A stretch of 64,000 bases of DNA. It comes from Lentimicrobium sp. Lineage in GTDB: Bacteria > Bacteroidota > Bacteroidia > Bacteroidales > Lentimicrobiaceae. Location: NCBI GenBank assembly GCA_019429275.1, contig JAHYJC010000017.1:16529-80528 (forward strand), read 5' to 3'. Position numbers and translations under genes: made by a program. Shown in pieces: positions 47,082-54,815 of this stretch (position 1 is the first letter of the stretch; each line of letters starts with the position of its first letter). The notes beneath the pieces were generated by a model. The model searched no databases, was not told where the DNA came from, and was given only the letters and a program-made list of their open reading frames with translations.

Positions 47082-47999
47082 ATGAAAAAATTTCTACTTT
47101 CCATAACGCTGGCAATGGTTCTTTTGCCATGTAAATTTATTACTGCACAGGATTACCGCCCAATGGCAGTTGATAGCGCGCAGTGGATTGTTCAAAAGGA
47201 TGATATTCAAACACCATGGATTGGTGATGATTTTTGGGAATATTACGCACTTGGTGATACTCTGGTTGATGAAACCTTGTATAAAAAAATCTATAAGCGC
47301 GATCTGGAAACTGACAACCATTACCCGCCATACTATGCCGTTTCTCCCTATACACTTTTTGCTCTATTGCGCGATGATATCGCTGCTAAAAGGGTTTATG
47401 CCATACTTTTAGAGTCACAGGAAGAATGCCCTGCGGGTGAAGATGTGCTGTTTTATGATTTTTCACTTTCAACAGGCGATACAGCCAACCAACTTTGTAT
47501 TACTAGTGGTATTGGAGATGTTATTATCGGGGAAGTTGGAGTGGGAGTGTTCTTTGGTATTAGCACAAGGTTTTTTGAGGCGCAAGGAGCATACTCTCCT
47601 CAAGGAGAACTTTATGAAGGTATTGGTTCCTCGCATGGTTTATTTGAGCTTATGTTTACACCTTTTAAATCAAGGTATATTTTCGAGGTAAGCCTAATTT
47701 TTTATTGTACAAAAGGTGATTGCCCATATATAGTTTCATCAAACACAATGCCTGCACCGATAGGAACATTGGTTTACCCCAACCCTGCAAAAAATCTCAT
47801 ATATGTCGAGATGCCTGAAAATGGGCGGTTTGAAAACAGTAAAATCGAACTTTATAATATTGAAGGTCGGCTCATTTACCATACTACTCCCGTTTCATTT
47901 AGTACACAGATTCCTGTTCAGAATCTCTCATCGGGTCTCTACCTTTTAAGAGTGTGGGATGGCAGTAAATGGGCAGGAAGCAAAGTTGTGAAAGAGTAA
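47082..47999 (+). CDS. Small T9SS type A sorting domain protein
   Basis: 305 residues; signal peptide ending FITAQ (~22). The central 195 residues match no family I recognise; they contain several Cys residues, including CPAGED, LCITSG and FYCTKGDC. The C-terminal ~78 residues are a T9SS type A domain: LVYPNPAKNLIYVEM, then SGLYLLRVW and a Lys-rich end. Predicted to be a surface or secreted protein exported through the system to which PorZ belongs. Confidence 0.85.
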   Translation: MKKFLLSITLAMVLLPCKFITAQDYRPMAVDSAQWIVQKDDIQTPWIGDDFWEYYALGDTLVDETLYKKIYKRDLETDNHYPPYYAVSPYTLFALLRDDIAAKRVYAILLESQEECPAGEDVLFYDFSLSTGDTANQLCITSGIGDVIIGEVGVGVFFGISTRFFEAQGAYSPQGELYEGIGSSHGLFELMFTPFKSRYIFEVSLIFYCTKGDCPYIVSSNTMPAPIGTLVYPNPAKNLIYVEMPENGRFENSKIELYNIEGRLIYHTTPVSFSTQIPVQNLSSGLYLLRVWDGSKWAGSKVVKE

Positions 48000-48243
48000 T
48001 TTTTAACCAAATTTTAAAACATGTTTTTTCTGTTTTATCCAGCTGAGCTTATTTGCTGAATATTTAACATCCTCTTGCAGGCTCACCTGCTATTTCTCAC
48101 CTTTCAAACAGGCTTTTTCGCATTTCATCGGGTTTCATTTGTGAAGTACTGTTCTGCGTTGCAATTTTGCATCGTTAAAAAGTTAATTTCTGGCTCGAAA
48201 TTTTCTTAAGCAAAAAATCCAGTCATCATCAAAAACAATCACC

Positions 48244-48978
48244 ATGAAATCTCTCAAAACTCTACGCTTCTTGCTGCCTCTGATGGCTATTGTTTTACTC
48301 CTTTCATCCTGCGAAGGTGATGGATGGAACAATATCCGGGGAACCGGCCCAACCTAAAGCGAAACACGTGATGTTTCGATTCACCGGGACATTTCGGTAT
48401 CAGTTCCTGCTGATGTATACATTTATCAAAGTCTTGAAAAGGATGTGACCATAGAAGCCCAGTCCAATGTTCTTGATGTGATTGAGACTTATGTTAGCGG
48501 AAGTGAGCTTAAAATCAAGCTTGAAAACGGAGTGGGCCTGGGTCGTCATGAAACCATAAAAATATATATATCATCTGCTATGTTTAATACCATCCGCTTA
48601 TCGGGATCAGTGAACCTCTATTCTGAAACGCCGGTTGTTACCGATGTATTTGATATAAGTGTTTCAGGCTCAGGCAATGTTGATGTGGCTGTGGTTGCAA
48701 ATACAGTGAGGGCATCAATTTCGGGAAGCGGTAAAATGTGGTTTGAAGGAACAACCATTACCGAAGAATTTACTGTTTCGGGATCGGGAGACATTTACGC
48801 TTTTGGCTTGCTGAGCGAAACCGCAGACATAAACATCAGTGGTTCCGGCAAAACCGAAGTGAGTGTTGAAGAATTTCTGAAATCACGTATCAGCGGTAGC
48901 GGCAGCGTTTATTACCGCGGTTTCCCTTCTGTTGACAGCCGCATTTCGGGATCAGGAAAAGTGATACGTGTGAATTAA
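48244..48978 (+). pseudogene. GIN-domain (DUF2807) lipoprotein gene with an in-frame TAA
   Basis: ATG at 48244 opens a lipoprotein signal (LLLSSC, Cys23). After 37 codons a TAA stop (48355-48357) interrupts the frame, which then continues uninterrupted to 48978. The part after the stop begins SETRDVSIHRDISVSVPADV, the normal start of a GIN domain, and carries the serial SGSG turns of its beta-helix (VSGSGNVDV, ISGSGKMWF, VSGSGDIYA). So the whole gene is recognisable and only one codon is wrong. Possible explanations are a recent nonsense mutation, a sequencing error or readthrough. Without the signal, a product starting at a later GTG (48445) would be cytosolic and truncated. Confidence 0.85.
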
Positions 48979-49062
48979 AATACTCGTTTAACTCAGGGCC
49001 GGACAGGAGAAGGTCATCTCATAGAACCGGTATATATTCTGCTTTTTTGGTTAATGCTTCAG

Positions 49063-49095
49063 AACCCCTGGTCGTAATGGCCGGGGTTTCTTTTA
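49063..49095 (+). terminator. Terminator downstream of the GIN gene
   Basis: AACCCCTGG (49063-49071) pairs with CCGGGGTT (49081-49088) with one bulged T, followed by TCTTTT. It can also serve the convergent DUF4403 gene. Confidence 0.65.
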
Positions 49096-50499
49096 GTTTT
49101 TCATTGAGAAGACCAAATTAATCCGGCCTTCGCTGCTGATAAAGGGTTTTACACCTGTGGGCGTGATCAGAATTTCATCCATCGTAAGCCGGTTCACCTG
49201 GCCTTTAAGCACAACTCCGTCGGCAAGTGGATAGGCTTTCAAAGTATTGTTAATTTCACCGTATATCATTTTTATGTCGGAAGCCATCGGCCAAACCATT
49301 TCTTTGACCATCATATTCCTGAACCCGCCCTGATAAAGCCATGCAGCAGATTTAACTAGTAAATTCCGGGTGGAAATATCATAATCAAAATCCTTCAGAA
49401 AAAGGGTGGAATCCGTGGCATTAAAAGCAGGGATACCGCTGAAATAAATGGTTCCTTTGAAGCTGCCCGACAGTCTGGTTTCTGCCACCAGTTTACCTTT
49501 ACTGCCATAAATTTTTACTTCCTCAACTTTAACTTTTCGTTTGCCCTGACTGAAATCCATGCCAACTAAGTATGTAGAAGCCTGTTCATTGATTTCTTCG
49601 AAAGGAATATCGAGTGATGCGTTTACCACAATGCCTTCCTTTACTGAGTTGCTCACCTGAAGCCCGGGAAGAGGACCGGGTTCATTTACAGAGGGTTTCG
49701 GGCCTACAGAAGTTTCAATCACCGATCTGGCGCCACTTTGAATGCGGATGAAGCCATTTGCTGCCGTAATGTGAGATGAGAAAAATTCGGACGTTTCTAT
49801 ACTAAGCCATACTTTGTATTCATCATCAAGCATTATTGGCTGGTTTAGCGATTTCCAGGCCTGCAATGCATAAGGTTTCAGATCAAGATATTCCTTTATA
49901 CTTTCATCAATGCTGCTGCTTATGGTTTTGAGATTCTTTTGCAGAATAAGGTCGGCAACAAACTTCATAGGCACATTAATGCCAGCTATTTTTACCACGG
50001 GCTCTGTAATCCATTCATAACCTGTAGTTTCTGTTTTGGTGCTTAATCTCCAGTCGGGATTGAGTGTCACACTTGTTCGAAACATGAGCGCCAGTGCTCC
50101 ATTAACTTCGCGATAATCAGAAAGGGTAATTCCGAGCTGAGTGGTTTTAAATCCGGCCTTAATCCATAACCTGAGCGGGACCCGGTAAATAATCACATTG
50201 TCCTTCATGGTCAGAGCGATATCACCTTCTTTCCATGCTTTTACCATAATGTTGTTGCCACCGTTGTTGTTCAGGCTGTTATTGTCGTAAACAAGACCTG
50301 AAAATTGACGATTCAGTTCTTTCTGTATATCGCTGAGCCTTGCCTCGGCGGTAAAACCAATAACCGATGATTTGGGCCGTATCGTCCCGGGCAGATAGGT
50401 TTCGACCGGTTTTTCAATTTTCACGGTGCCACACGATACCAAAATCAGAATTAGTATAGGATTCAGAATTTTAAATAAATTTTTCTCTGATGAGTTCAT
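49093..50499 (-). CDS. DUF4403 family lipoprotein
   Basis: 468 residues; lipobox ILVSC near residue 23. The layout fits DUF4403: a start with PxxTYLPGTIRPKSSVIGF, an extended repeat-like beta structure with alternating strands, and a C-terminal block ending in INLVFSMKN. The two-fold structure resembles lipid-binding TULIP-like proteins in general character, but this is not provable from sequence here. Function unknown; outer membrane or periplasmic location inferred. Separated by 90 bp from the nuclease gene upstream on the same strand. Confidence 0.75.
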   Translation of the reverse strand: MNSSEKNLFKILNPILILILVSCGTVKIEKPVETYLPGTIRPKSSVIGFTAEARLSDIQKELNRQFSGLVYDNNSLNNNGGNNIMVKAWKEGDIALTMKDNVIIYRVPLRLWIKAGFKTTQLGITLSDYREVNGALALMFRTSVTLNPDWRLSTKTETTGYEWITEPVVKIAGINVPMKFVADLILQKNLKTISSSIDESIKEYLDLKPYALQAWKSLNQPIMLDDEYKVWLSIETSEFFSSHITAANGFIRIQSGARSVIETSVGPKPSVNEPGPLPGLQVSNSVKEGIVVNASLDIPFEEINEQASTYLVGMDFSQGKRKVKVEEVKIYGSKGKLVAETRLSGSFKGTIYFSGIPAFNATDSTLFLKDFDYDISTRNLLVKSAAWLYQGGFRNMMVKEMVWPMASDIKMIYGEINNTLKAYPLADGVVLKGQVNRLTMDEILITPTGVKPFISSEGRINLVFSMKN

Positions 50500-50589
50500 G
50501 CTGAATAATTACTTCCTTTGATAATGCGTTTCTTCTTTCGCGAATGCAAAAAGTTATTAACGAAGTAACTTTACTGATGTCCTTTTATT

Positions 50590-51948
50590 TTAATCCAGGT
50601 GGTTAATTTCCTGGGATTTTACCTTTATAATTTTAGTTCTGGGATTTTTCTTGAGATAAGTCTGAATGATCTGCCTGGTATCCCTGTTATCGTCGTATGA
50701 TTTAATGCAGTTGTTCAGTGTTTCCTGATTGATACTTTCGCAGGTATCGATATATCCAATGCCACAATAAAGTCCGGCGGCAACTTTTACAACGCCGGCT
50801 TCCCCGTTGCTCCGGCCTTTATCAATAATAAAAAAATCAGGGTGCATGAAGCCCGATAATCTGATGGCAGCGTCGGCCCTGCGATTGTAAAGTTCAGGAT
50901 TCTCCAGTCCGACACAGGCTCCCCTGCATTGTTTTATACCGAATTGAAAACAGGCTCCCTTTGTATCATAAAGGCCGCAGAGTTTCTGGCAAAGTTCAAA
51001 TTTTTCAACAACACCATACAGGTAATTTCGGGCATGATCCATTGAGGTAAATGATGTAACAGCCTGCTTTCCATTAAGTTGGTGTCCAATAAACAGATTT
51101 CTGTACCCGTTTTCATCGGTAAACTCAAACAATCCATAACTAAAGATTGACCGCCGCTGCGCCCTGTTAAAAATGGGTTTGTGTTTTTTTATTTCATCCG
51201 ATTCAAGCAATAAAGCGAGAAGTTCGCTACCTGTGTGCTCATAGCTTACCGAAGTGGTTCTGTTGCGCATTTCAACAGCTTTATGGGTTTCGCTGTTGCG
51301 GAAATGTTGCAGCAAACGGCCAAACATATTGGTGCTTTTTCCGATATAAATAATCTTACCCGATTCATCGTGCATATAATATACCCCGGTTTCTTCAGGA
51401 ACTTCCCTTAACATTTCCGGAACAGAACTTCCGGATTGCTTCTCTATGGCCTGTCGGTCTGTTTTCAGAAGCAATTCGAGAAGCCTTGTGGTTGCAAGGG
51501 CATCACCGGCTGCCCTGTGGCGGTTTTCAAGATTTATTCCCAAATCCTGGCAAAGCCTGCCGAGGCTGTAGGATTGCATTCCGGGAAGTATTCTCCTGCT
51601 CATTTTAACCGTGCATAGCGTAGGCCGGCGGTAGTTGTAACCAAGGCGTTTAAATTCCTGTTTTATAAAATTATAGTCGAACGAAGCATTGTGTCCCACA
51701 AAGGTGGCGCCTTCGGTCATTTCAACAATTTTTTTTGCTACTTCGTAAAATCTGGGGGCATTGGCCACCATTTCATCATTGATGCCGGTGATACGGGTAA
51801 TCATATAAGGAATGGGCTGTTCAGGATTCAACAGGGTGCTGAACTCATCAACTATACAGTTTCCATCATGTAAATAAACAGCTATTTCTGTCAGCCTTTC
51901 GTTTGCAAAGCTCCCTCCGGTGGTTTCTACATCAATGATTGCGTACAT
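50590..51948 (-). CDS. DEDDh exonuclease - GIY-YIG nuclease fusion
   Basis: 452 residues from ATG 51948. N-terminal DnaQ/epsilon-like exonuclease (1-165): IDVETTGG (Asp, Glu), FVGHNASFDYNF (Asp), HRAAGDALATTRLL (His, Asp). Then a UvrC-type GIY-YIG nuclease (~190-275): ETGVYYMHDESGKIIYIGKS, with Arg and the HKPIFNRAQRR end with Glu. The last ~170 residues carry Cys pairs (ELCQKLCGLYD, KQCRGACVGL) as in UvrC/Cho-related proteins. The fusion is known in other bacteria (mycobacterial Rv2191 type) and is thought to act in DNA repair; it lacks the UvrC C-terminal half. Confidence 0.9.
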   Translation of the reverse strand: MYAIIDVETTGGSFANERLTEIAVYLHDGNCIVDEFSTLLNPEQPIPYMITRITGINDEMVANAPRFYEVAKKIVEMTEGATFVGHNASFDYNFIKQEFKRLGYNYRRPTLCTVKMSRRILPGMQSYSLGRLCQDLGINLENRHRAAGDALATTRLLELLLKTDRQAIEKQSGSSVPEMLREVPEETGVYYMHDESGKIIYIGKSTNMFGRLLQHFRNSETHKAVEMRNRTTSVSYEHTGSELLALLLESDEIKKHKPIFNRAQRRSIFSYGLFEFTDENGYRNLFIGHQLNGKQAVTSFTSMDHARNYLYGVVEKFELCQKLCGLYDTKGACFQFGIKQCRGACVGLENPELYNRRADAAIRLSGFMHPDFFIIDKGRSNGEAGVVKVAAGLYCGIGYIDTCESINQETLNNCIKSYDDNRDTRQIIQTYLKKNPRTKIIKVKSQEINHLD

Positions 51949-52075
51949 AGGGTGCAAATGTAATCAGCTTTGAGATGAGATTTTATATCGCAGAGAATAA
52001 AAAAGAGGGACGAGGGACGGAAAAAGGGGACGGGGGACGGAACGGAGGTCGAGCGGAGTCGAGACCGAAGAAGCA

Positions 52076-52184
52076 AAAAGGGACATGGGGACAAGGAAAA
52101 TGGGAGACATGGGTAGTAAAGTGACCTAACAAGTCTTCTACCGACTTGTTAGGTCTTCTTTTTCATAAAGAGACGCGGAGACAT
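52076..52184. repeat. 109-bp direct repeat, copy 1
   Basis: Identical to 52288-52396 (offset 212) as read base by base. It contains a perfect 13-bp inverted repeat GACCTAACAAGTC/GACTTGTTAGGTC (52123-52135, 52143-52155) with a 7-nt loop, followed by TTCTTTTT, which looks like a terminator on the plus strand. Confidence 0.9.
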
Positions 52185-52287
52185 CCTGACTTGTCCACCC
52201 CTTAATAAGAAAAAAAATCGACGCTGTAAATCAATCGTTTACAGTGATAAAATCTTAAATTTGTCGCACTAAAGTGGACAAGTCAGG
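52185..52287. mobile_element. 103-bp element with 14-bp terminal inverted repeats
   Basis: Starts CCTGACTTGTCCAC and ends GTGGACAAGTCAGG, perfect inverted complements. Inside are a 7-bp inverted repeat CTGTAAA/TTTACAG and a TAAATTTG promoter-like box (52256-52263) pointing out to the right. No coding capacity. It looks like a miniature transposable element or the joined ends of a deleted insertion sequence; the parent family could not be identified. Confidence 0.55.
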
Positions 52288-52396
52288 AAAAGGGACATGG
52301 GGACAAGGAAAATGGGAGACATGGGTAGTAAAGTGACCTAACAAGTCTTCTACCGACTTGTTAGGTCTTCTTTTTCATAAAGAGACGCGGAGACAT
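52288..52396. repeat. 109-bp direct repeat, copy 2
   Basis: Second copy of the unit at 52076-52184, including the 13-bp hairpin (52335-52347 with 52355-52367). The flanks outside the two copies differ, so the duplicated block is exactly unit-spacer-unit. Confidence 0.9.
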
Positions 52397-52468
52397 TTTA
52401 ATCAGCAACAGAAAAATAATAAAAAATAAGAGAACCTGGTTTAAGATTTTCCATCACAATTATAACAA

Positions 52469-52496
52469 AACAGGCCATCCCAAAGCACAGCCTGTT
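52469..52496 (-). terminator. Terminator of ptb-buk
   Basis: AACAGGC (52469-52475) pairs with GCCTGTT (52490-52496); on the minus strand the stem is followed by TTTTGTT. 22 bp beyond the buk stop codon. Confidence 0.65.
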
Positions 52497-52517
52497 CAAA
52501 TTTAATTCAGCAGTTTT

Positions 52518-53591
52518 TTAATATACTTTTACTTCTACCTCGCCTTTTAATACCATCAGTCCGTTGATTGCCAGTGCCCTCATTTCATCCTCACCCGGGT
52601 AAACATGTACCGGCCCGATTTTATAAACCCGCTCAATAATCATGTTTACAAACCATTTTCCGTGAGCAATTCCTCCGGTAATCAGTATTCCGTCCACCTC
52701 ACCTTTAAGCACGGTACTCATTGCGCCAATGGCTTTTGCCACCTGAAAAGCCATGGCTTCGAAAATAAATTTTGCATATTCATCGCCGGCTATTGCGCGC
52801 TGTTCAACATCATAAGCACTGTTTGTGCCCAAAAAAGCAGTCATGCCCCCCTTTCCCTTGATCATCTGAAGCAATTCCTTCTGGGTAAATTTTCCGCTGA
52901 AACAGGCGCGAACCAGATCGGCAGCCGGCAGGGTTCCGCTGCGTTCGGGAGAGAATGGGCCCTCTCCATCGAGCGCCTGATTCACATCCACCACCAAACC
53001 TTTACGGTGGGCTCCCACGCTTATGCCTCCACCTAGATGAACCACAATCAGATTGAGGTCTTCATATTTACGCATAATGGATTTTGCGTGTTGCCTCGCA
53101 GTTGCCTTTTGGTTCAATGCATGGAATATTGATTTACGCTGAAATTCAGGATGGCCTGAAACCCTGGCAAGGGGCTCAAGTTCGTCAACCACAACAGGAT
53201 CAGTGATAAAGGCCCGGGCATTGGGAAGGCTTTTTGCTATATCATCGGCAATAAAACCGCCAAGATTACTTGCATGCTCTCCCATGGGGCTGTTAACCAT
53301 GTCGTATTTCATGGTTTCATTCACTTCGTAAACACCCGAAGGAATGGGCTTGGTAAGACCTCCACGTCCGACTACAGCTCTGATGGTATCCATTTCAATT
53401 CCGGCTTCCTCGAGCTGTTTATAAATTATAGCTTTACGAAATGTGTACTGATCTGTAATCTTGTCAAATTTCGAAAGTTCTTCAGTTGAGTGGGTAATTG
53501 TCCTGACAAAAATCGGGTTGGCTTCGCTGAAAACAGCAATTTTTGTAGATGTTGAACCCGGATTTATCGCCAGTATTCGGAACTCTTCCAT
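52518..53591 (-). CDS. buk: Butyrate kinase
   Basis: 357 residues, typical length. Acetate/propionate/butyrate kinase (ASKHA) fold: ILAINPGSTSTKIAVF start, VVGRGGLTKPIPSG, VVHLGGGISVGAHRKG and ILITGGIAHGKWF. Converts butyryl phosphate and ADP to butyrate and ATP. Directly downstream of ptb (21 bp), giving the classical ptb-buk pair of butyrate fermenters. It could also act on branched-chain acyl phosphates. Confidence 0.93.
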   Translation of the reverse strand: MEEFRILAINPGSTSTKIAVFSEANPIFVRTITHSTEELSKFDKITDQYTFRKAIIYKQLEEAGIEMDTIRAVVGRGGLTKPIPSGVYEVNETMKYDMVNSPMGEHASNLGGFIADDIAKSLPNARAFITDPVVVDELEPLARVSGHPEFQRKSIFHALNQKATARQHAKSIMRKYEDLNLIVVHLGGGISVGAHRKGLVVDVNQALDGEGPFSPERSGTLPAADLVRACFSGKFTQKELLQMIKGKGGMTAFLGTNSAYDVEQRAIAGDEYAKFIFEAMAFQVAKAIGAMSTVLKGEVDGILITGGIAHGKWFVNMIIERVYKIGPVHVYPGEDEMRALAINGLMVLKGEVEVKVY

Positions 53592-53612
53592 GGTAATTGA
53601 TTTTTTTATGGA

Positions 53613-54518
53613 TTACTTCGCAATCAATGCAGCCAGAGCAATGCTGTAAAGCTTTGTCTGGGCACTGTCTCCCCTCGAAGAAAGTACACAAGGAACCCTT
53701 GCTCCGGCAACAAATGCGCCCAGTTCTGCTCCGGCAAGTTTGGTATTGGCCTTGTAAAATACATTTCCGGCTTCAATATTTGGGAAAAGCAAACAGTCGG
53801 CATCTCCGGCAACCGGGCCTGAAAGTTTTTTAATTTCAGCCGATTCCTTATCAATGGCTGCATCCAAAGCAAGAGGTCCATCAACATAAGCACCGGTAAT
53901 TTGTCCGCGGTCGGCCATTTTTGAAAGTAAGGCTGCATCAACACATGATGGCATGCCTGCCAGAACCTGTTCGGAAGCGGTAACCACAGCCACTTTTGGT
54001 TTTTCAATTCCAAGAGCTTTTGCTGTATTGACCAGGTAGTTTAGAATGGCTATTTTTTGTTTGAATTCGGGCAACGGAATAATGGCAACATCGCCAACTA
54101 TCAGCAACTTGTGGTAAATCGGATTTTCAATCACAGTTACATGGCTCAAAACAGCTCCCGGATCCATTAAACCCGTTTCCTTGTTCAGGATGGCTTTCAT
54201 GTATTTGTCGGTACTTACCAAACCTTTCATCAGCAAATCGCCTTCGCCGGAATTGATCAGTTTTACAGCTATCACTGCGGCTTTTGCTTCGTTGGGCTCA
54301 TGAACAATTTTAAATTTACCTGCATTAACCCCCAGCTGGGCACATACTTTGCGTATGGTTTCTTCGTCTCCTACCAGTATTCCGTCAATAATTCCCTTAT
54401 CAACAGCCTCACTTACCGCCTCAATGGTATGTGAATCATTTGCATACGCTGCGACAAGCCTCTTTTTTGATTTTGACTTCAGTACGTCAAACATCTGCTC
54501 CAATTTGGTAATTGCCAT
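53613..54518 (-). CDS. ptb: Phosphate butyryltransferase
   Basis: 301 residues. Exchanges CoA of butyryl-CoA for phosphate. PTA_PTB family, with VAAYANDSHTIEAVSEAV, GDLLMKGLVSTDKYMKAIL, DVAIIPLPEF and LLFPNIEAGNVFYKA blocks. First gene of the ptb-buk operon. Its product feeds Buk, while butyryl-CoA may come from the acyl-CoA dehydrogenase/EtfAB genes 2.2 kb away on the other strand. Confidence 0.92.
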   Translation of the reverse strand: MAITKLEQMFDVLKSKSKKRLVAAYANDSHTIEAVSEAVDKGIIDGILVGDEETIRKVCAQLGVNAGKFKIVHEPNEAKAAVIAVKLINSGEGDLLMKGLVSTDKYMKAILNKETGLMDPGAVLSHVTVIENPIYHKLLIVGDVAIIPLPEFKQKIAILNYLVNTAKALGIEKPKVAVVTASEQVLAGMPSCVDAALLSKMADRGQITGAYVDGPLALDAAIDKESAEIKKLSGPVAGDADCLLFPNIEAGNVFYKANTKLAGAELGAFVAGARVPCVLSSRGDSAQTKLYSIALAALIAK

Positions 54519-54522
54519 CTTT

Positions 54523-54527
54523 CCTCC
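54523..54527 (-). promoter_or_regulatory. Shine-Dalgarno sequence of ptb
   Basis: The minus strand reads GGAGG, 4 nt (AAAG) before the ptb ATG. Canonical SD sites are rare in this phylum, and the other starts examined here lack one. It fixes the start codon at 54518. Confidence 0.6.
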
Positions 54528-54789
54528 GGTTTAATTTTTGGGTTGGTTCTTAAAATATGTTGATAATGCGATACTTGCAAAGAAATATCAGATTGCAAAA
54601 TTATAAATTCGGTTCATAAGTTACTATAAAATTAGTGATCTCCCATTTATTTAGAATGATTATATCAAAAACTCAAAAATAATTGAATTTATGATGATAA
54701 TATTCATTTCAAGGGATGCCTGAAATTTAATTTTTTGTTTTCATTCTTCAGATTCCATAATTATCAATCCCTGTTAAACTTCAAATCTT

Positions 54790-54797
54790 TAACTTTG
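54790..54797 (+). promoter_or_regulatory. -7 promoter element of lnt
   Basis: TAACTTTG, exact TAnnTTTG, 18 nt before the lnt ATG. The -33 side is only T-rich. Confidence 0.5.
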
Positions 54798-54815
54798 TAC
54801 CGGTAAGTTAATACG

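Larger units (their letters stand above)
51949..52517. other. Gene-free repeat-rich region
   Basis: 569 bp without a supported gene. From left to right: two 14-bp copies of a GGGACGnGGGACGG-type purine repeat (52007-52020, 52027-52040, period 20), a GGTC...GACC inverted repeat (52047-52066), two identical 109-bp repeats around a 103-bp spacer with terminal inverted repeats, and the buk terminator hairpin. Confidence 0.7.

Noticed and set aside
52076..52396. CRISPR-like direct repeats
   Set aside because: Only two 109-bp copies with one 103-bp spacer that is itself a palindromic-ended element; no array and no cas genes.
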